Source of the DNA: Syntrophotaleaceae bacterium | GTDB taxonomy: Bacteria > Desulfobacterota > Desulfuromonadia > Desulfuromonadales > Syntrophotaleaceae | DNA: 64,000 bases | Reading direction: 5' to 3' | Assembly (NCBI GenBank): GCA_041390365.1 | Contig: JAWKQB010000001.1 | Location: 1,302,001-1,366,000 of the forward strand | Part shown: in pieces, positions 42,219-51,326 of the stretch | How positions within the stretch are numbered: position 1 is the first letter of the stretch | Layout: each line of letters opens with the position of its first letter | The notes under the pieces: generated by a model | What the model was told of the DNA's origin: nothing | What the model saw: only the letters and a program-made list of their open reading frames with translations | The model's database searches: none | Made by a program: the position numbers and the translations under genes

Positions 42219-43151
42219 TCAAACGAGCGTTTTTTTAAAAAAATCAATCGTTCTTATCAATCCCTCATGTATTGATATGCCAGGTGACCATCCTAATTTT
42301 TCTCTTGCCATGCCAATATCAGGACGTCGTCGCATAGGATCGTCCTGTGGAAGAGCTCTATACTCTATTTCTGATTTTGACCCGGCCAGATCAATTATCA
42401 TCCTAGCAAGGTCGAGCATACTATGTTCAGTCGGATTGCCAAGATTCACCGGACCAATGATCTTTTCCTGATCCATCATAAGGATGAGTCCTGTCACAAG
42501 ATCGTCGACATAACAGAAAGAGCGCGTCTGCTCGCCTGTTCCGTAAATAGTGATTGGCTTGTTATTAAGTGCTTGAACAATAAAATTGCTGACAACCCTT
42601 CCGTCATTCGGATGCATACGTGGTCCATAAGTATTAAATATTCGCACCACCCGAATAGACAAATTGTGCTGCCGGTGATAATCGAAAAAAAGTGTCTCGG
42701 CACACCTTTTCCCCTCATCATAGCAGGACCTCGGCCCAATCGGATTTACATTTCCCCAGTATGTTTCCGACTGCGGATGTTCGGCCGGATCTCCATACAC
42801 CTCGGAAGTTGATGCCTGCAAAATTCGAACTTTCAGTCTTTTGGCCAACCCAAGCACATTGATGGAACCGTGAACGTTTGTCTTTGTGGTTTGCACAGGG
42901 TCAAACTGGTAATGAATTGGTGAGGCCGGACATGCAAGATTGTAAATCTGGTCCACTTCGACATACAGTGGAAATGTGATATCGTGCCGCATGACTTCAA
43001 ACCGTGGATTCCCCAACAAATGGGCAATATTTGTACGCCGAGAGGTGAAAAAATTATCTACACACAATACCTCATCACCTTTTTCGAGCAGTCGCTCACA
43101 TAGGTGGGAGCCAATGAATCCAGCACCGCCGGTGACTAAAATTCTTTTCAT
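42219..43151 (-). CDS. UDP-glucuronate decarboxylase / UDP-xylose synthase
   Basis: 310-residue SDR-family enzyme converting UDP-glucuronate to UDP-xylose with bound NAD. Seen: VTGGAGFIGSHLCERLL (NAD-binding GxxGxxG), RHDITFPLYVEVDQIYNLACPASP, STSEVYGDP, the catalytic SCYDEGKR (Tyr/Lys), RIFNTYGPRMHPNDGRVVSN, and PDIGMAREKLGW, all typical of UXS rather than of UDP-glucose epimerase. UDP-xylose would feed one of the cluster's glycosyltransferases. Soluble short form, without the N-terminal membrane anchor of plant/animal enzymes. Confidence 0.93.
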   Translation of the reverse strand: MKRILVTGGAGFIGSHLCERLLEKGDEVLCVDNFFTSRRTNIAHLLGNPRFEVMRHDITFPLYVEVDQIYNLACPASPIHYQFDPVQTTKTNVHGSINVLGLAKRLKVRILQASTSEVYGDPAEHPQSETYWGNVNPIGPRSCYDEGKRCAETLFFDYHRQHNLSIRVVRIFNTYGPRMHPNDGRVVSNFIVQALNNKPITIYGTGEQTRSFCYVDDLVTGLILMMDQEKIIGPVNLGNPTEHSMLDLARMIIDLAGSKSEIEYRALPQDDPMRRRPDIGMAREKLGWSPGISIHEGLIRTIDFFKKTLV

Positions 43152-43218
43152 TTTCTTTTCCTTTTTTCATATAAATTTGTCAATCCAAAGACAGTTTTTT
43201 CACCTCTTGCCACTAGAA

Positions 43219-44553
43219 TCAATGAGTCATCCTAAAACTTTTAGACTTCAGGATGGTAAGAAAAATTAAAAAAATGTTTGCAATAACACCTGTGAAGGAA
43301 AATAGAATTATGGCTTGAACGTCGCTGTGCAGTATATGAAATCCTATAAATAATGCAACTATTCTTATAACTAGACTTATGATTTCGTAAATTAAGAGTA
43401 AGTTTTGTAAACCTAGAACAGGGATTGAAGCGATGGTAGGTTTATTTATACAAGAAAAAAACATCCAAAAAGACAACCATCTTGCATATTCTCCAGCGAA
43501 AAACCATTCAGATCCGAAAACAATTCCAAACAGACTCGGCCCAAAAAAAATTACTACAGCAAAAGGAATAAAACTAACTACAGCCAAACCTAATGTGGCT
43601 CTAAAGATAAGGTCATTCAATTTTTCTCCACGGTTGGCGGCTTCACTAATTCTAGAATAAAAAACATCCCCAACCGATTTTCCAATCAATTGAGAGGGCA
43701 TATCTAGCAATCCTTTACCCAATCCATAAAATCCGGCGGATACTGGCCCAAAAAAAGATGCAAGTACTATAATGGGCATGCTTTGGGAAAAAGCATTTAA
43801 AAATATTTGAGGTGTACGGAAAACTGGAAAGTCATAATATTTTATAATTAACTGTTTTATTGTTATCCTTGACATTCCTTTCTCTTTTAAACAATTTTTT
43901 TCAACCTTATTAATTCCAATCGAAAGGATGAAGGCATGGATAGCATAACCTAAAGTGGAAATAATTATTAACACAGCCGCTTGTGGACTAAAAAAGCCGA
44001 TACCTGTCTTAGCGCTACTAGTGAGAAATGCCTGCGTTATTCCAGCTCGAGCCGAGATTTTGAACTGTTTTTTTCTTAGCATCCATTGTTGATTTATATG
44101 AAGCCAGGCCGAAAAAACTATCACCAAAGGTATCAATAATAGGTATGATTCTATCTCATGGAGTTGGAGTACTTCCACGAGAAAATCGTCAGCAGCCAGG
44201 ATTACAAAGGTACATATAGCTGCCATGCAAAGAGCAATATATGCAGAGAGTCGAGCAATTTCTCGAGCTTCACTGTCTTCTCGAGGCAAAACTATGGCTA
44301 TAGGAAAAGACAATGCGGAAATGGGCATGACCACAACAACAATGGCCATGTATGTTCCCTGCAGACCGAATGCCTCCGGCCCGTACAACCGTGTTATAAA
44401 AGGCGCGAAAGCCATTGTTATAGCTTGCGCCCCTGCAGTACCAGAAACCACTACGGCAACATTTCGCACAAACTGGCTGTTGTACGTATTATTCAAAAAT
44501 CTTTGGATTCTGGCCAAAAAGAATGGTTGTTGATAACTAAAAAATTTTTTCAT
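43219..44553 (-). CDS. Wzx-like polysaccharide flippase
   Basis: 444-residue membrane protein with about 12 predicted helices and the MATE/Wzx look: VRNVAVVVSGTAGAQAITMAFAPFITRLYGPEAFG at the N-terminus (broken here: VRNVAVVVSGTAG, then AFAPFITRLYGPEAFG), GPVSAGFYGLGKGLLDMP in the middle. Such proteins move undecaprenyl-linked glycans across the inner membrane. The codons are AT-rich. It has no Wzy-like polymerase beside it in the window. Its presence implies that the cluster's glycan or glycolipid is exported. Confidence 0.85.
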   Translation of the reverse strand: MKKFFSYQQPFFLARIQRFLNNTYNSQFVRNVAVVVSGTAGAQAITMAFAPFITRLYGPEAFGLQGTYMAIVVVVMPISALSFPIAIVLPREDSEAREIARLSAYIALCMAAICTFVILAADDFLVEVLQLHEIESYLLLIPLVIVFSAWLHINQQWMLRKKQFKISARAGITQAFLTSSAKTGIGFFSPQAAVLIIISTLGYAIHAFILSIGINKVEKNCLKEKGMSRITIKQLIIKYYDFPVFRTPQIFLNAFSQSMPIIVLASFFGPVSAGFYGLGKGLLDMPSQLIGKSVGDVFYSRISEAANRGEKLNDLIFRATLGLAVVSFIPFAVVIFFGPSLFGIVFGSEWFFAGEYARWLSFWMFFSCINKPTIASIPVLGLQNLLLIYEIISLVIRIVALFIGFHILHSDVQAIILFSFTGVIANIFLIFLTILKSKSFRMTH

Positions 44554-44672
44554 GTTTTCGAAGTATTTATTTTAAAATTTTACTTAAATTCTATAATTAA
44601 TTTAATTCTCAATTTTTAAAATACCTTATAATGACAAATATGGTAATTAGTAAAAAATACATATCAAATGTA

Positions 44673-46577
44673 TTACTTATTACTTTTTGATAGAATTTTC
44701 ATTGATATATTTACTATATTTTGCCAACTAAAACCGCATTTTCTTCTAAGCAGTACTTGATTTCCGTGTTCAATGAATTTGTCGGGAATACCAAGAAGCT
44801 CTATTTTGGCTTCTATTCCCATTCTTTGACAAAGTTCAAGAACAGCACTTCCAAAACCACCTTCTATCGAATTTTCTTCTATAAGTATTGCATTTTTTGT
44901 CTTGCCGATCCACTCGGCAATTTTATTATCCATTGGTTTGACGAACCTTGCGTTGATCAATGTCACATCGACACCATGTTCTCTAAGCCAATTGCATGCG
45001 AGCAAAGCCTCGTCAAAGACAGTTCCTATGGAAACGATTGTCATCATTTCGCCTTCTTCAACAACTTCGCATTTCCCAATTTCCAATTGTTGAGGTACCT
45101 TCTCGATAAAGGAGTGGCATACACCTCTTGGGTATCGCAAGGCCACAGGTTTTCCTAGATTAAACGCGGTCACTAGCATGTCTTTAAGTTCATTCCCGTC
45201 CTTTGGAGCCATCAAGATCATTTCAGGAATATGCCGCAGGTAGGAGAGGTCAAAACAGCCATGATGAGTCGGACCATCATTGCCCACCAGCCCTGCCCGA
45301 TCAATTGCAAATACAACCGGAAGGTTTTGCAGGCATACATCATGGATCAAGGCATCGTAGGCCCTCTGAAGGAAAGTTGAATAAATTACGCAAATAGGCT
45401 TTAAGCCCTGCCTGGCAAGCCCGGCCGCAAAAACAACCGCATGCTGCTCGGCGATCCCCACATCAAAAAAACGGTTGGGAAATTTTTCCTTGAATTTTTT
45501 CAAGCCGGTGCCATCTGCCATAGCCGCGGTTATGGCAATCAGTTTTTCATCCTTGTCGGCGATTTCGACAAGAACATCTCCAAAAATATTTGTAAAGGAA
45601 TTGCCCTTTGGACTATCAACATCCAGTCCATTTTCGACATTAAAAGGATTGACACCATGATACCTTGAGGAATCGCATTCTGCTATTGGATAGCCTTTGC
45701 CTTTACATGTTTGGGCGTGGATCAAAACCGGGCCATTGATTTGTTTTGCCTGTTTAAAAGCTTCAATTAACTCATCAATATTGTGTCCGTCTACGGGACC
45801 TATATAATCGAACCCAAGTTTTTCAAATAATAAGCCAGCAGAACCGATGTCTTTTATATATTCTTTAAGAGAGAGGAGTTCTTCTTTGAGGTCATCACTC
45901 TTCTCTATAATTTTATACAGTTTCTGTCTTACTTTTTTATATTTTTCAGTTTTTTGAATCCGGTGTGTGTAGGCCGCAAGGGCCCCAACATTATTCGATA
46001 TTGACATCCTGTTGTCGTTCAAAATTACAATAATTTTCTTGTGAAGGTATCCTCCATGATTGATTGCCTCCAAGGCATTACCCCCAGATAACGATCCATC
46101 ACCAATGACAGCAATGACCTCCCCTTCCTCTTTCTTTATATCCCTCGCCACGGCAAAACCAAGAGCGGCAGACACTGATGTGGATGCATGCCCTGTCCCA
46201 TATGCATCGTGTTCGCTTTCAGTTATTTTGGGAAAACCGCTGATCCCTTTGTATTGACGCAAGGTTGCAAATTTTCTTTTCCTGCCTGTAAGAATCTTAT
46301 GCGCATAGCTTTGATGGCCCACGTCCCAAATGATTTTATCCCCGGGGCTTGAATAGAAATAGTGGAGCGCAATGGCAAGCTCAACAGCTCCGAGGGGCGA
46401 AGCCAGATGACCGCCAGTTTTGGATACAGTTTGAATGATGAGCTGTCTAATTTCTCCTGCTAGCCCTATTAGGTCTTCAGGCTTTAAGAGCTTCAAGTCT
46501 GACGTGCTCTCGATTCTATCTAGGATACCTTTCATTTCCACAAAACCTTTGGCTCTAGATTCATCTTGTTTTCCCAT
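44673..46577 (-). CDS. dxs: 1-deoxy-D-xylulose-5-phosphate synthase (DXS)
   Basis: 634-residue thiamine-diphosphate enzyme joining pyruvate and glyceraldehyde-3-phosphate, the entry step of the MEP isoprenoid pathway. Seen: GHLASPLGAVELAIALHYF, WDVGHQSYAHKIL, the ThDP motif GDGSLSGGNALEAI ending in NDNRMSIS, RFFDVGIAEQHAV, and AIDRAGLVGNDGPTHHG. The length is normal. MKGILDRIES at 46535 is an alternative start. AT-rich codon use and position in the accessory cluster suggest a second, pathway-dedicated DXS besides a housekeeping copy elsewhere, which is inference. Confidence 0.95.
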   Translation of the reverse strand: MGKQDESRAKGFVEMKGILDRIESTSDLKLLKPEDLIGLAGEIRQLIIQTVSKTGGHLASPLGAVELAIALHYFYSSPGDKIIWDVGHQSYAHKILTGRKRKFATLRQYKGISGFPKITESEHDAYGTGHASTSVSAALGFAVARDIKKEEGEVIAVIGDGSLSGGNALEAINHGGYLHKKIIVILNDNRMSISNNVGALAAYTHRIQKTEKYKKVRQKLYKIIEKSDDLKEELLSLKEYIKDIGSAGLLFEKLGFDYIGPVDGHNIDELIEAFKQAKQINGPVLIHAQTCKGKGYPIAECDSSRYHGVNPFNVENGLDVDSPKGNSFTNIFGDVLVEIADKDEKLIAITAAMADGTGLKKFKEKFPNRFFDVGIAEQHAVVFAAGLARQGLKPICVIYSTFLQRAYDALIHDVCLQNLPVVFAIDRAGLVGNDGPTHHGCFDLSYLRHIPEMILMAPKDGNELKDMLVTAFNLGKPVALRYPRGVCHSFIEKVPQQLEIGKCEVVEEGEMMTIVSIGTVFDEALLACNWLREHGVDVTLINARFVKPMDNKIAEWIGKTKNAILIEENSIEGGFGSAVLELCQRMGIEAKIELLGIPDKFIEHGNQVLLRRKCGFSWQNIVNISMKILSKSNK

Positions 46578-46626
46578 AATCTATATCACAAATATGCAAA
46601 TGATAATTTGTTTCATATATGCCACC

Positions 46627-47940
46627 TTATCCAAACCGACTTTCAATCATCTCCATGGCTAATTTTACCCCTCCATACCCCTGTGCTGTATACTGAAGTT
46701 TTTTTGCAGATTCTAAAAATTCACTTCCAGATAAAATTACTTCAACGGCATCGATCAGTTGCTTATCTGACAAATCATAACTTTGCTGTACTACATAACT
46801 GTATTCACCCCATGATTCTTTAACGTTTACAGTAGAATAAGGCTCCTTACTAAGCTTTAATACTTGCGCAGAACCCAATCGTTCCAATCGCCTGCCGTTG
46901 CTCTCCTGTTCAGAATGAAAAGGTATCACAATCGAGGGTTTTCCAGATGTCACTATCTCCATCATGGTTCCATAACCACCATGGAAAATCACCAAATCTG
47001 CCATAGAGATCATGTAAGCACCAGGCAGCCAGTCAAAGAATCTTACATTGGGAGGGAGATAGGATATCCTTCTCCAATCAAACTTAGCGGCTGTAGAAAT
47101 GACTACCTGTGCCGGGTAACCACCCATCGCAGATATAATACTTGAAAACAATTTTTGGTTCCCCACCGGACCTGCACCGCCACCTATGGTCATATAAATA
47201 AGAGGCATAGTTCGGTCAGGAAAACTGAAGGCCGAATTGTCAATAACCTCTTTTGAAGGCATCAAAAGTGCGCCAACGTGGTGTGTATCGATTAAGCCAC
47301 AAGGGATTGGTTCTATGTCAGGTATACTGGGGACAATATATAAATCACCCCGCAGAAGATCCGATGCAACTCCTATAACATCCAAACCGAGGCGCTTCAT
47401 CAGTGGGTTGAAAATTTGGCAGATATTAGGTGGAGATATACCTTTCGGCACATCCATCCACCAAACCATGTTTGCTGTGTCTGGGTGTGAGGCATAACGA
47501 ACAATCTGTACTGCAGGAATTCGTACAATGCGGGAAAGTATCCACACTAAGAGGTTTGTATCTCCTACGAGGACATCTGGCTTAAAATCCTGAACAACCT
47601 TCGCGTACCCTTTCAAGGTATGCTCTATTGCACTATGACAAACAAAACCATCACGAATAAATTGGAATTCGATACCGGATATTCCCAAATAGAGTGATTT
47701 TTTGTTGTTGCTCCTGTCCTTTAGGAATGAAATAGACCTCTTAAGACGATGTTTGAATGGTTCCCATGTTTTTACAAGTGAGACATTAAAATTCGAACCA
47801 ATTCTTCCAACAAATTTTTTGTCATTGAGTACAAAAGCACAAATGTGCCCATTATTCTTAGCCTCTTCTGCAAGGGCGAAACACCGACTGACATGCCCAA
47901 ATCCGCCACCTATATCGCTAGGGAAAAAAAGAATTTTCAT
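46627..47940 (-). CDS. MGT/UGT-like glycosyltransferase (GT-B fold)
   Basis: 437 residues. The N-terminal half opens with ILFFPSDIGGGFGHVSRCFALAEEA, a donor/acceptor loop with HVSR as in GT1/GT28 enzymes; the C-terminal half has the nucleotide-sugar site YMTIGGGAGPVGN, ISMADLVIFHGGYGTMMEIVTSGKPSIVIPF (GGYGTMME), and EQESNGRRLERLG. These enzymes glycosylate lipids or natural products. In this cluster the acceptor may be the isoprenoid product. Donor unknown. Confidence 0.85.
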   Translation of the reverse strand: MKILFFPSDIGGGFGHVSRCFALAEEAKNNGHICAFVLNDKKFVGRIGSNFNVSLVKTWEPFKHRLKRSISFLKDRSNNKKSLYLGISGIEFQFIRDGFVCHSAIEHTLKGYAKVVQDFKPDVLVGDTNLLVWILSRIVRIPAVQIVRYASHPDTANMVWWMDVPKGISPPNICQIFNPLMKRLGLDVIGVASDLLRGDLYIVPSIPDIEPIPCGLIDTHHVGALLMPSKEVIDNSAFSFPDRTMPLIYMTIGGGAGPVGNQKLFSSIISAMGGYPAQVVISTAAKFDWRRISYLPPNVRFFDWLPGAYMISMADLVIFHGGYGTMMEIVTSGKPSIVIPFHSEQESNGRRLERLGSAQVLKLSKEPYSTVNVKESWGEYSYVVQQSYDLSDKQLIDAVEVILSGSEFLESAKKLQYTAQGYGGVKLAMEMIESRFG

Positions 47941-48102
47941 TTTAAAAAAATTTACCTCTACCTATTTATAGAAAAATTTAAAAGCGATATCACGGCTCAC
48001 AATTTTAAAGAATTCCGTAAAATTTAAAATTTTCACCAAAGGTGTTGATGGAAAATAAAAAACGACGGAAACATTTATTTTTTCATAAAGTAGATCGAAC
48101 GG

Positions 48103-49575
48103 TTAAAACATTTTTCTATATAACTTAATACAAATTTTTGAGTTCAATATATTAAAAATAATCTGCGCTGCTAGTAATCGCAATATCCACTTTGGTAGAC
48201 CTCTACGATAAAGAGCTATCCAAATTTTAACAAATGTAGGTTTTAACTCTATAAAAGATTCTTGGTAGATATTCTTGTCTATAGAAAAAATTTTGTCTTT
48301 TTTGGACTGGATGTATATTTCAGATCCGGGATAAATGACAAGACTAAAAACAGTAAGACTCTTTGGATCTTTAATATAATTAAGAATAAAGCGAATTGTA
48401 GTAGAAAGATCTTTATTGGTCTCATAAGGATTATCGAAAATAAACTGGTAATTTATTACGGGTTTTTCATGTTTTTGATAAAATTGTTCACGGTACTTCT
48501 CAACAATATTGATTGCTTTTATAGACTGCTGTATTGTTTCTTTTCTATTATATAAATCGATCATTCTTTGGCTACCTGACTCAATCCCAACTCCAAATTT
48601 ATACAAAAGTCCTGTTTCTGCAAGTATTTTTATCTTATAATCTGTAATAGTAGATGGACTTCCACTAGTTCCAAACGGAATCCCTACTTCTTTTGTCCAC
48701 CGCCGAGCAAATTCAAAAAGAACTTCATTCGGCAAGGCTGTCAAATTATCATCAGCAAAAAATACAGCACCAATCTGCTTAATATCAGTCAGTGCTTGAT
48801 GAATTTCCATAAATAAGTGATTTAAAGATCGATATCTAAAGTATTTTTGTCCTTGATATATGCGGTTCAAATAAGAATTGTTACAATAACTACATCTATT
48901 TGGACAACCCCTACTAACTATGGCGGTATAAACTACACTTTCTGGCACAGGTCTTATATATATTCTATCAATATCTAAAAGAAGTTCTGGTGTAATTTTC
49001 CGTAATTCACCATTTATAAAAACATTATGAAGATATATCTCTGTATCGGGGATTGGCAAAGAATCCAGATCTTTAATGACTTCGCGTTTCTGATTTACAT
49101 GAATGATGCCATTTTTCATGTAAGCAAGATTTTGAACGTGCTCGATAGATTTTTCTTCGTTGAGCAAATTCGCAATATCAACAATAGTTTCTTCTCCTTC
49201 TCCTATGCATACGTAATCAGCATATCTGACGCAACCCTCAAATGAAGCTGTTGGATGTGGACCTCCCCAAACAACAGTAGTATTCACTACTTTTTTTAAA
49301 GCTATAGTAAAATCTCTGGCTGCTATAAATTCACTGCTTGCTAAGGAGATACCAACAAATAATGAATTTCTAATCTTGTTCAATATATTATCAGTAATAA
49401 TTTTAGAAAAACAGAAGTTTAGAAGTGTAGGAGTTCTTTCACCAAATTTGTAGTTCGCATAACCAAGGTGTAGGTATTCTACGCAAAATCCTGCTTTTAT
49501 TAAACAAGCTCCAAGCAACCTTAAATTAATTCCAAAAAATCCTGGATAAAAAGAAATAAGTACAATTTTACGCAT
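48103..49575 (-). CDS. B12-binding radical SAM enzyme A
   Basis: 490 residues. The N-terminal half is a cobalamin-binding Rossmann-like domain (VLISFYPGFFGINLRLLGA; VVWGGPHPTASFEGCVRYADY and IGEGEETIVDI near 102-133). The radical SAM core carries Cys224, Cys228 and Cys231 (RGCPNRCSYC) for the [4Fe-4S] cluster, then GAVFFADDNLTALP and GLLYKFGVGIESGSQRM. Class B family members methylate unactivated carbon or phosphorus, or do ring chemistry (BchE, Grs). It lies 11 bases after a second enzyme of the same class. The DNA here is the most AT-rich of the window, suggesting separate transfer. The substrate is unknown; an isoprenoid is my guess. Confidence 0.88.
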   Translation of the reverse strand: MRKIVLISFYPGFFGINLRLLGACLIKAGFCVEYLHLGYANYKFGERTPTLLNFCFSKIITDNILNKIRNSLFVGISLASSEFIAARDFTIALKKVVNTTVVWGGPHPTASFEGCVRYADYVCIGEGEETIVDIANLLNEEKSIEHVQNLAYMKNGIIHVNQKREVIKDLDSLPIPDTEIYLHNVFINGELRKITPELLLDIDRIYIRPVPESVVYTAIVSRGCPNRCSYCNNSYLNRIYQGQKYFRYRSLNHLFMEIHQALTDIKQIGAVFFADDNLTALPNEVLFEFARRWTKEVGIPFGTSGSPSTITDYKIKILAETGLLYKFGVGIESGSQRMIDLYNRKETIQQSIKAINIVEKYREQFYQKHEKPVINYQFIFDNPYETNKDLSTTIRFILNYIKDPKSLTVFSLVIYPGSEIYIQSKKDKIFSIDKNIYQESFIELKPTFVKIWIALYRRGLPKWILRLLAAQIIFNILNSKICIKLYRKMF

Positions 49576-49586
49576 ATTTAATATTC

Positions 49587-51308
49587 CTATTTATTATTAC
49601 AAAAATTTTTATTTAGTAAAGTTTTCATTTCAGCAAACTTTTCCTTTCGATATTTTGATCTTCGTAGAAATGAATCTTCTTGATATTCATTTTTAATTAT
49701 TTCAGTGTGAATTTTAAAAAATTTTAAACTTTCTTTTAGATTATAATTTTTAAGAAAAAAGGGAAAAAAAGCGTACATTGGTGAATAACTGTATATTAAA
49801 GCAGCGCGTTTTATATTTAAAATGAAATATTTGATCATCTCAGAAGCCTTAATAGCATCAAAATCGGGCGTTTTCCAAAGATTATAAGCGTATTTATCAC
49901 CAAAGTAGCTTACCTCATGATTTTTTTGTTCATCATAGACGCCAGACTCTTGTAACATATAAAACATAAATACTTTATATAGCTTTAATGGTGAATTATT
50001 TATCCAATCAATTGTTTTTTGTATACTTTTCTCATTCTCTCCAGGAAAACCTATCAAAAAACTACCGTAAACGAGAATTTCATTTTTATCTAATATTTCT
50101 AAAGATTTCATATTGGATTTGGAATTTGTCTTCTTGTTCATTAATTTCAAAATGTTATCGTCACCGCTCTCAAGACCCATACATATTACCTTACACCCTG
50201 CTTCTCGAAGAAGTGCTGCATTTTCACTTGTAATAGAACTAGCTCTTATTCCTGCAAACCAATTGAAATTAAATTTCTCCTTGATCATCATTAAACATAC
50301 TTCTTCTATTCTTTTCGGTGTTATAGCAAAATTATCGTCAGTAAAAGCAAAATTCTTAATACCTGCTGCATGTATTGTAATAAGCTCTCGCCTTATGCTC
50401 TCAACATCTCTAACTTTATATTTGATCGTTGCTTTGGGAAAAGTGCAAAATTTGCAGTTAAACAAACACCCTTGACTCGCTCTTACAAATGCTACGCCAT
50501 TTGATTCTCTTACAACATCAGGATGTTCCCATCTTGGGTAGGTGTCGTTAATATTAAAAATCTCAGGAATTACAGTTGTATGTTCTATAAAACCATTTTT
50601 TAAATATGAAATATTAGGAACGATGCTTAAATTATTTCTATACTTAATATTACTCAAAAGTTTATCAAGGGTGTCAAAACCGTACTCATCAATGATACAA
50701 TAAACATTTTCCAATATTATATTTCTCCATTTTGTGGAAAGTTTTCTATTGCTATCCACATTTTTTAAAATTGAGGAGCCTCCAATTATGATAGCAACCT
50801 CTTTGTTGTATTTTCGTATAATTTTAATTATCAAAGTAATTTCTTCAACAGAACTAAAATACGTAGATGAGATTACGACTGCTAGGGGATCACTATTTAG
50901 AAATTTTATTAAATTTTGTTTGTTTGCCGCAAGATTATCAAAATTTACAGGTTTATAGCCTTTTTTTAAAAGAAAATAAAAAATATGAATTGAGGTGATT
51001 GTGGGTATTCCTATAGGATCAAAAAATCCCAATTTCTCAGAAGGATTAAATACATATCTATAATCATTTAATATATAATTCAGAAGATCAAAAAGCCCAT
51101 ATCGACGAAGCCCAATCCACTCCGGGCTAAAAATATTATTATGAATTCGCGCTCTGATTTTCTTTGTCGAAGCATGATTAAATTGTTTATTTTTTGAATA
51201 ATAATTTTTTAGATGCCCTAATAATTCAAACAAACCTTTTATTGATATTTTTTTTGAACTGGATTGTTTTTCTCTATATCTGCATATAATTGCAATATCT
51301 TTTTTCAA
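49587..51308 (-). CDS. B12-binding radical SAM enzyme B
   Basis: 573 residues. B12-binding N-terminal region (VVISSTYFSSVEEITLIIKI, IIIGGSSILKNVD), radical SAM core with Cys281, Cys285, Cys288 (SQGCLFNCKFC), NFAFTDDNFAITPKRIEE, CMGLESGDDNILKLMNK, and GSFLIGFPGENEKSI; about 130 residues of lysine-rich, helical C-terminus follow. The TTG start at 51308 has GAGGGTAGAG upstream. It is distinct in sequence from enzyme A, so the pair are not a recent duplication. It follows the RPH-like gene by 18 bases. Very AT-rich. Function unknown; C- or P-methylation, or cyclisation, is possible. Confidence 0.88.
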   Translation of the reverse strand: MKKDIAIICRYREKQSSSKKISIKGLFELLGHLKNYYSKNKQFNHASTKKIRARIHNNIFSPEWIGLRRYGLFDLLNYILNDYRYVFNPSEKLGFFDPIGIPTITSIHIFYFLLKKGYKPVNFDNLAANKQNLIKFLNSDPLAVVISSTYFSSVEEITLIIKIIRKYNKEVAIIIGGSSILKNVDSNRKLSTKWRNIILENVYCIIDEYGFDTLDKLLSNIKYRNNLSIVPNISYLKNGFIEHTTVIPEIFNINDTYPRWEHPDVVRESNGVAFVRASQGCLFNCKFCTFPKATIKYKVRDVESIRRELITIHAAGIKNFAFTDDNFAITPKRIEEVCLMMIKEKFNFNWFAGIRASSITSENAALLREAGCKVICMGLESGDDNILKLMNKKTNSKSNMKSLEILDKNEILVYGSFLIGFPGENEKSIQKTIDWINNSPLKLYKVFMFYMLQESGVYDEQKNHEVSYFGDKYAYNLWKTPDFDAIKASEMIKYFILNIKRAALIYSYSPMYAFFPFFLKNYNLKESLKFFKIHTEIIKNEYQEDSFLRRSKYRKEKFAEMKTLLNKNFCNNK

Positions 51309-51326
51309 GGCTCTACCCTCTGCATA

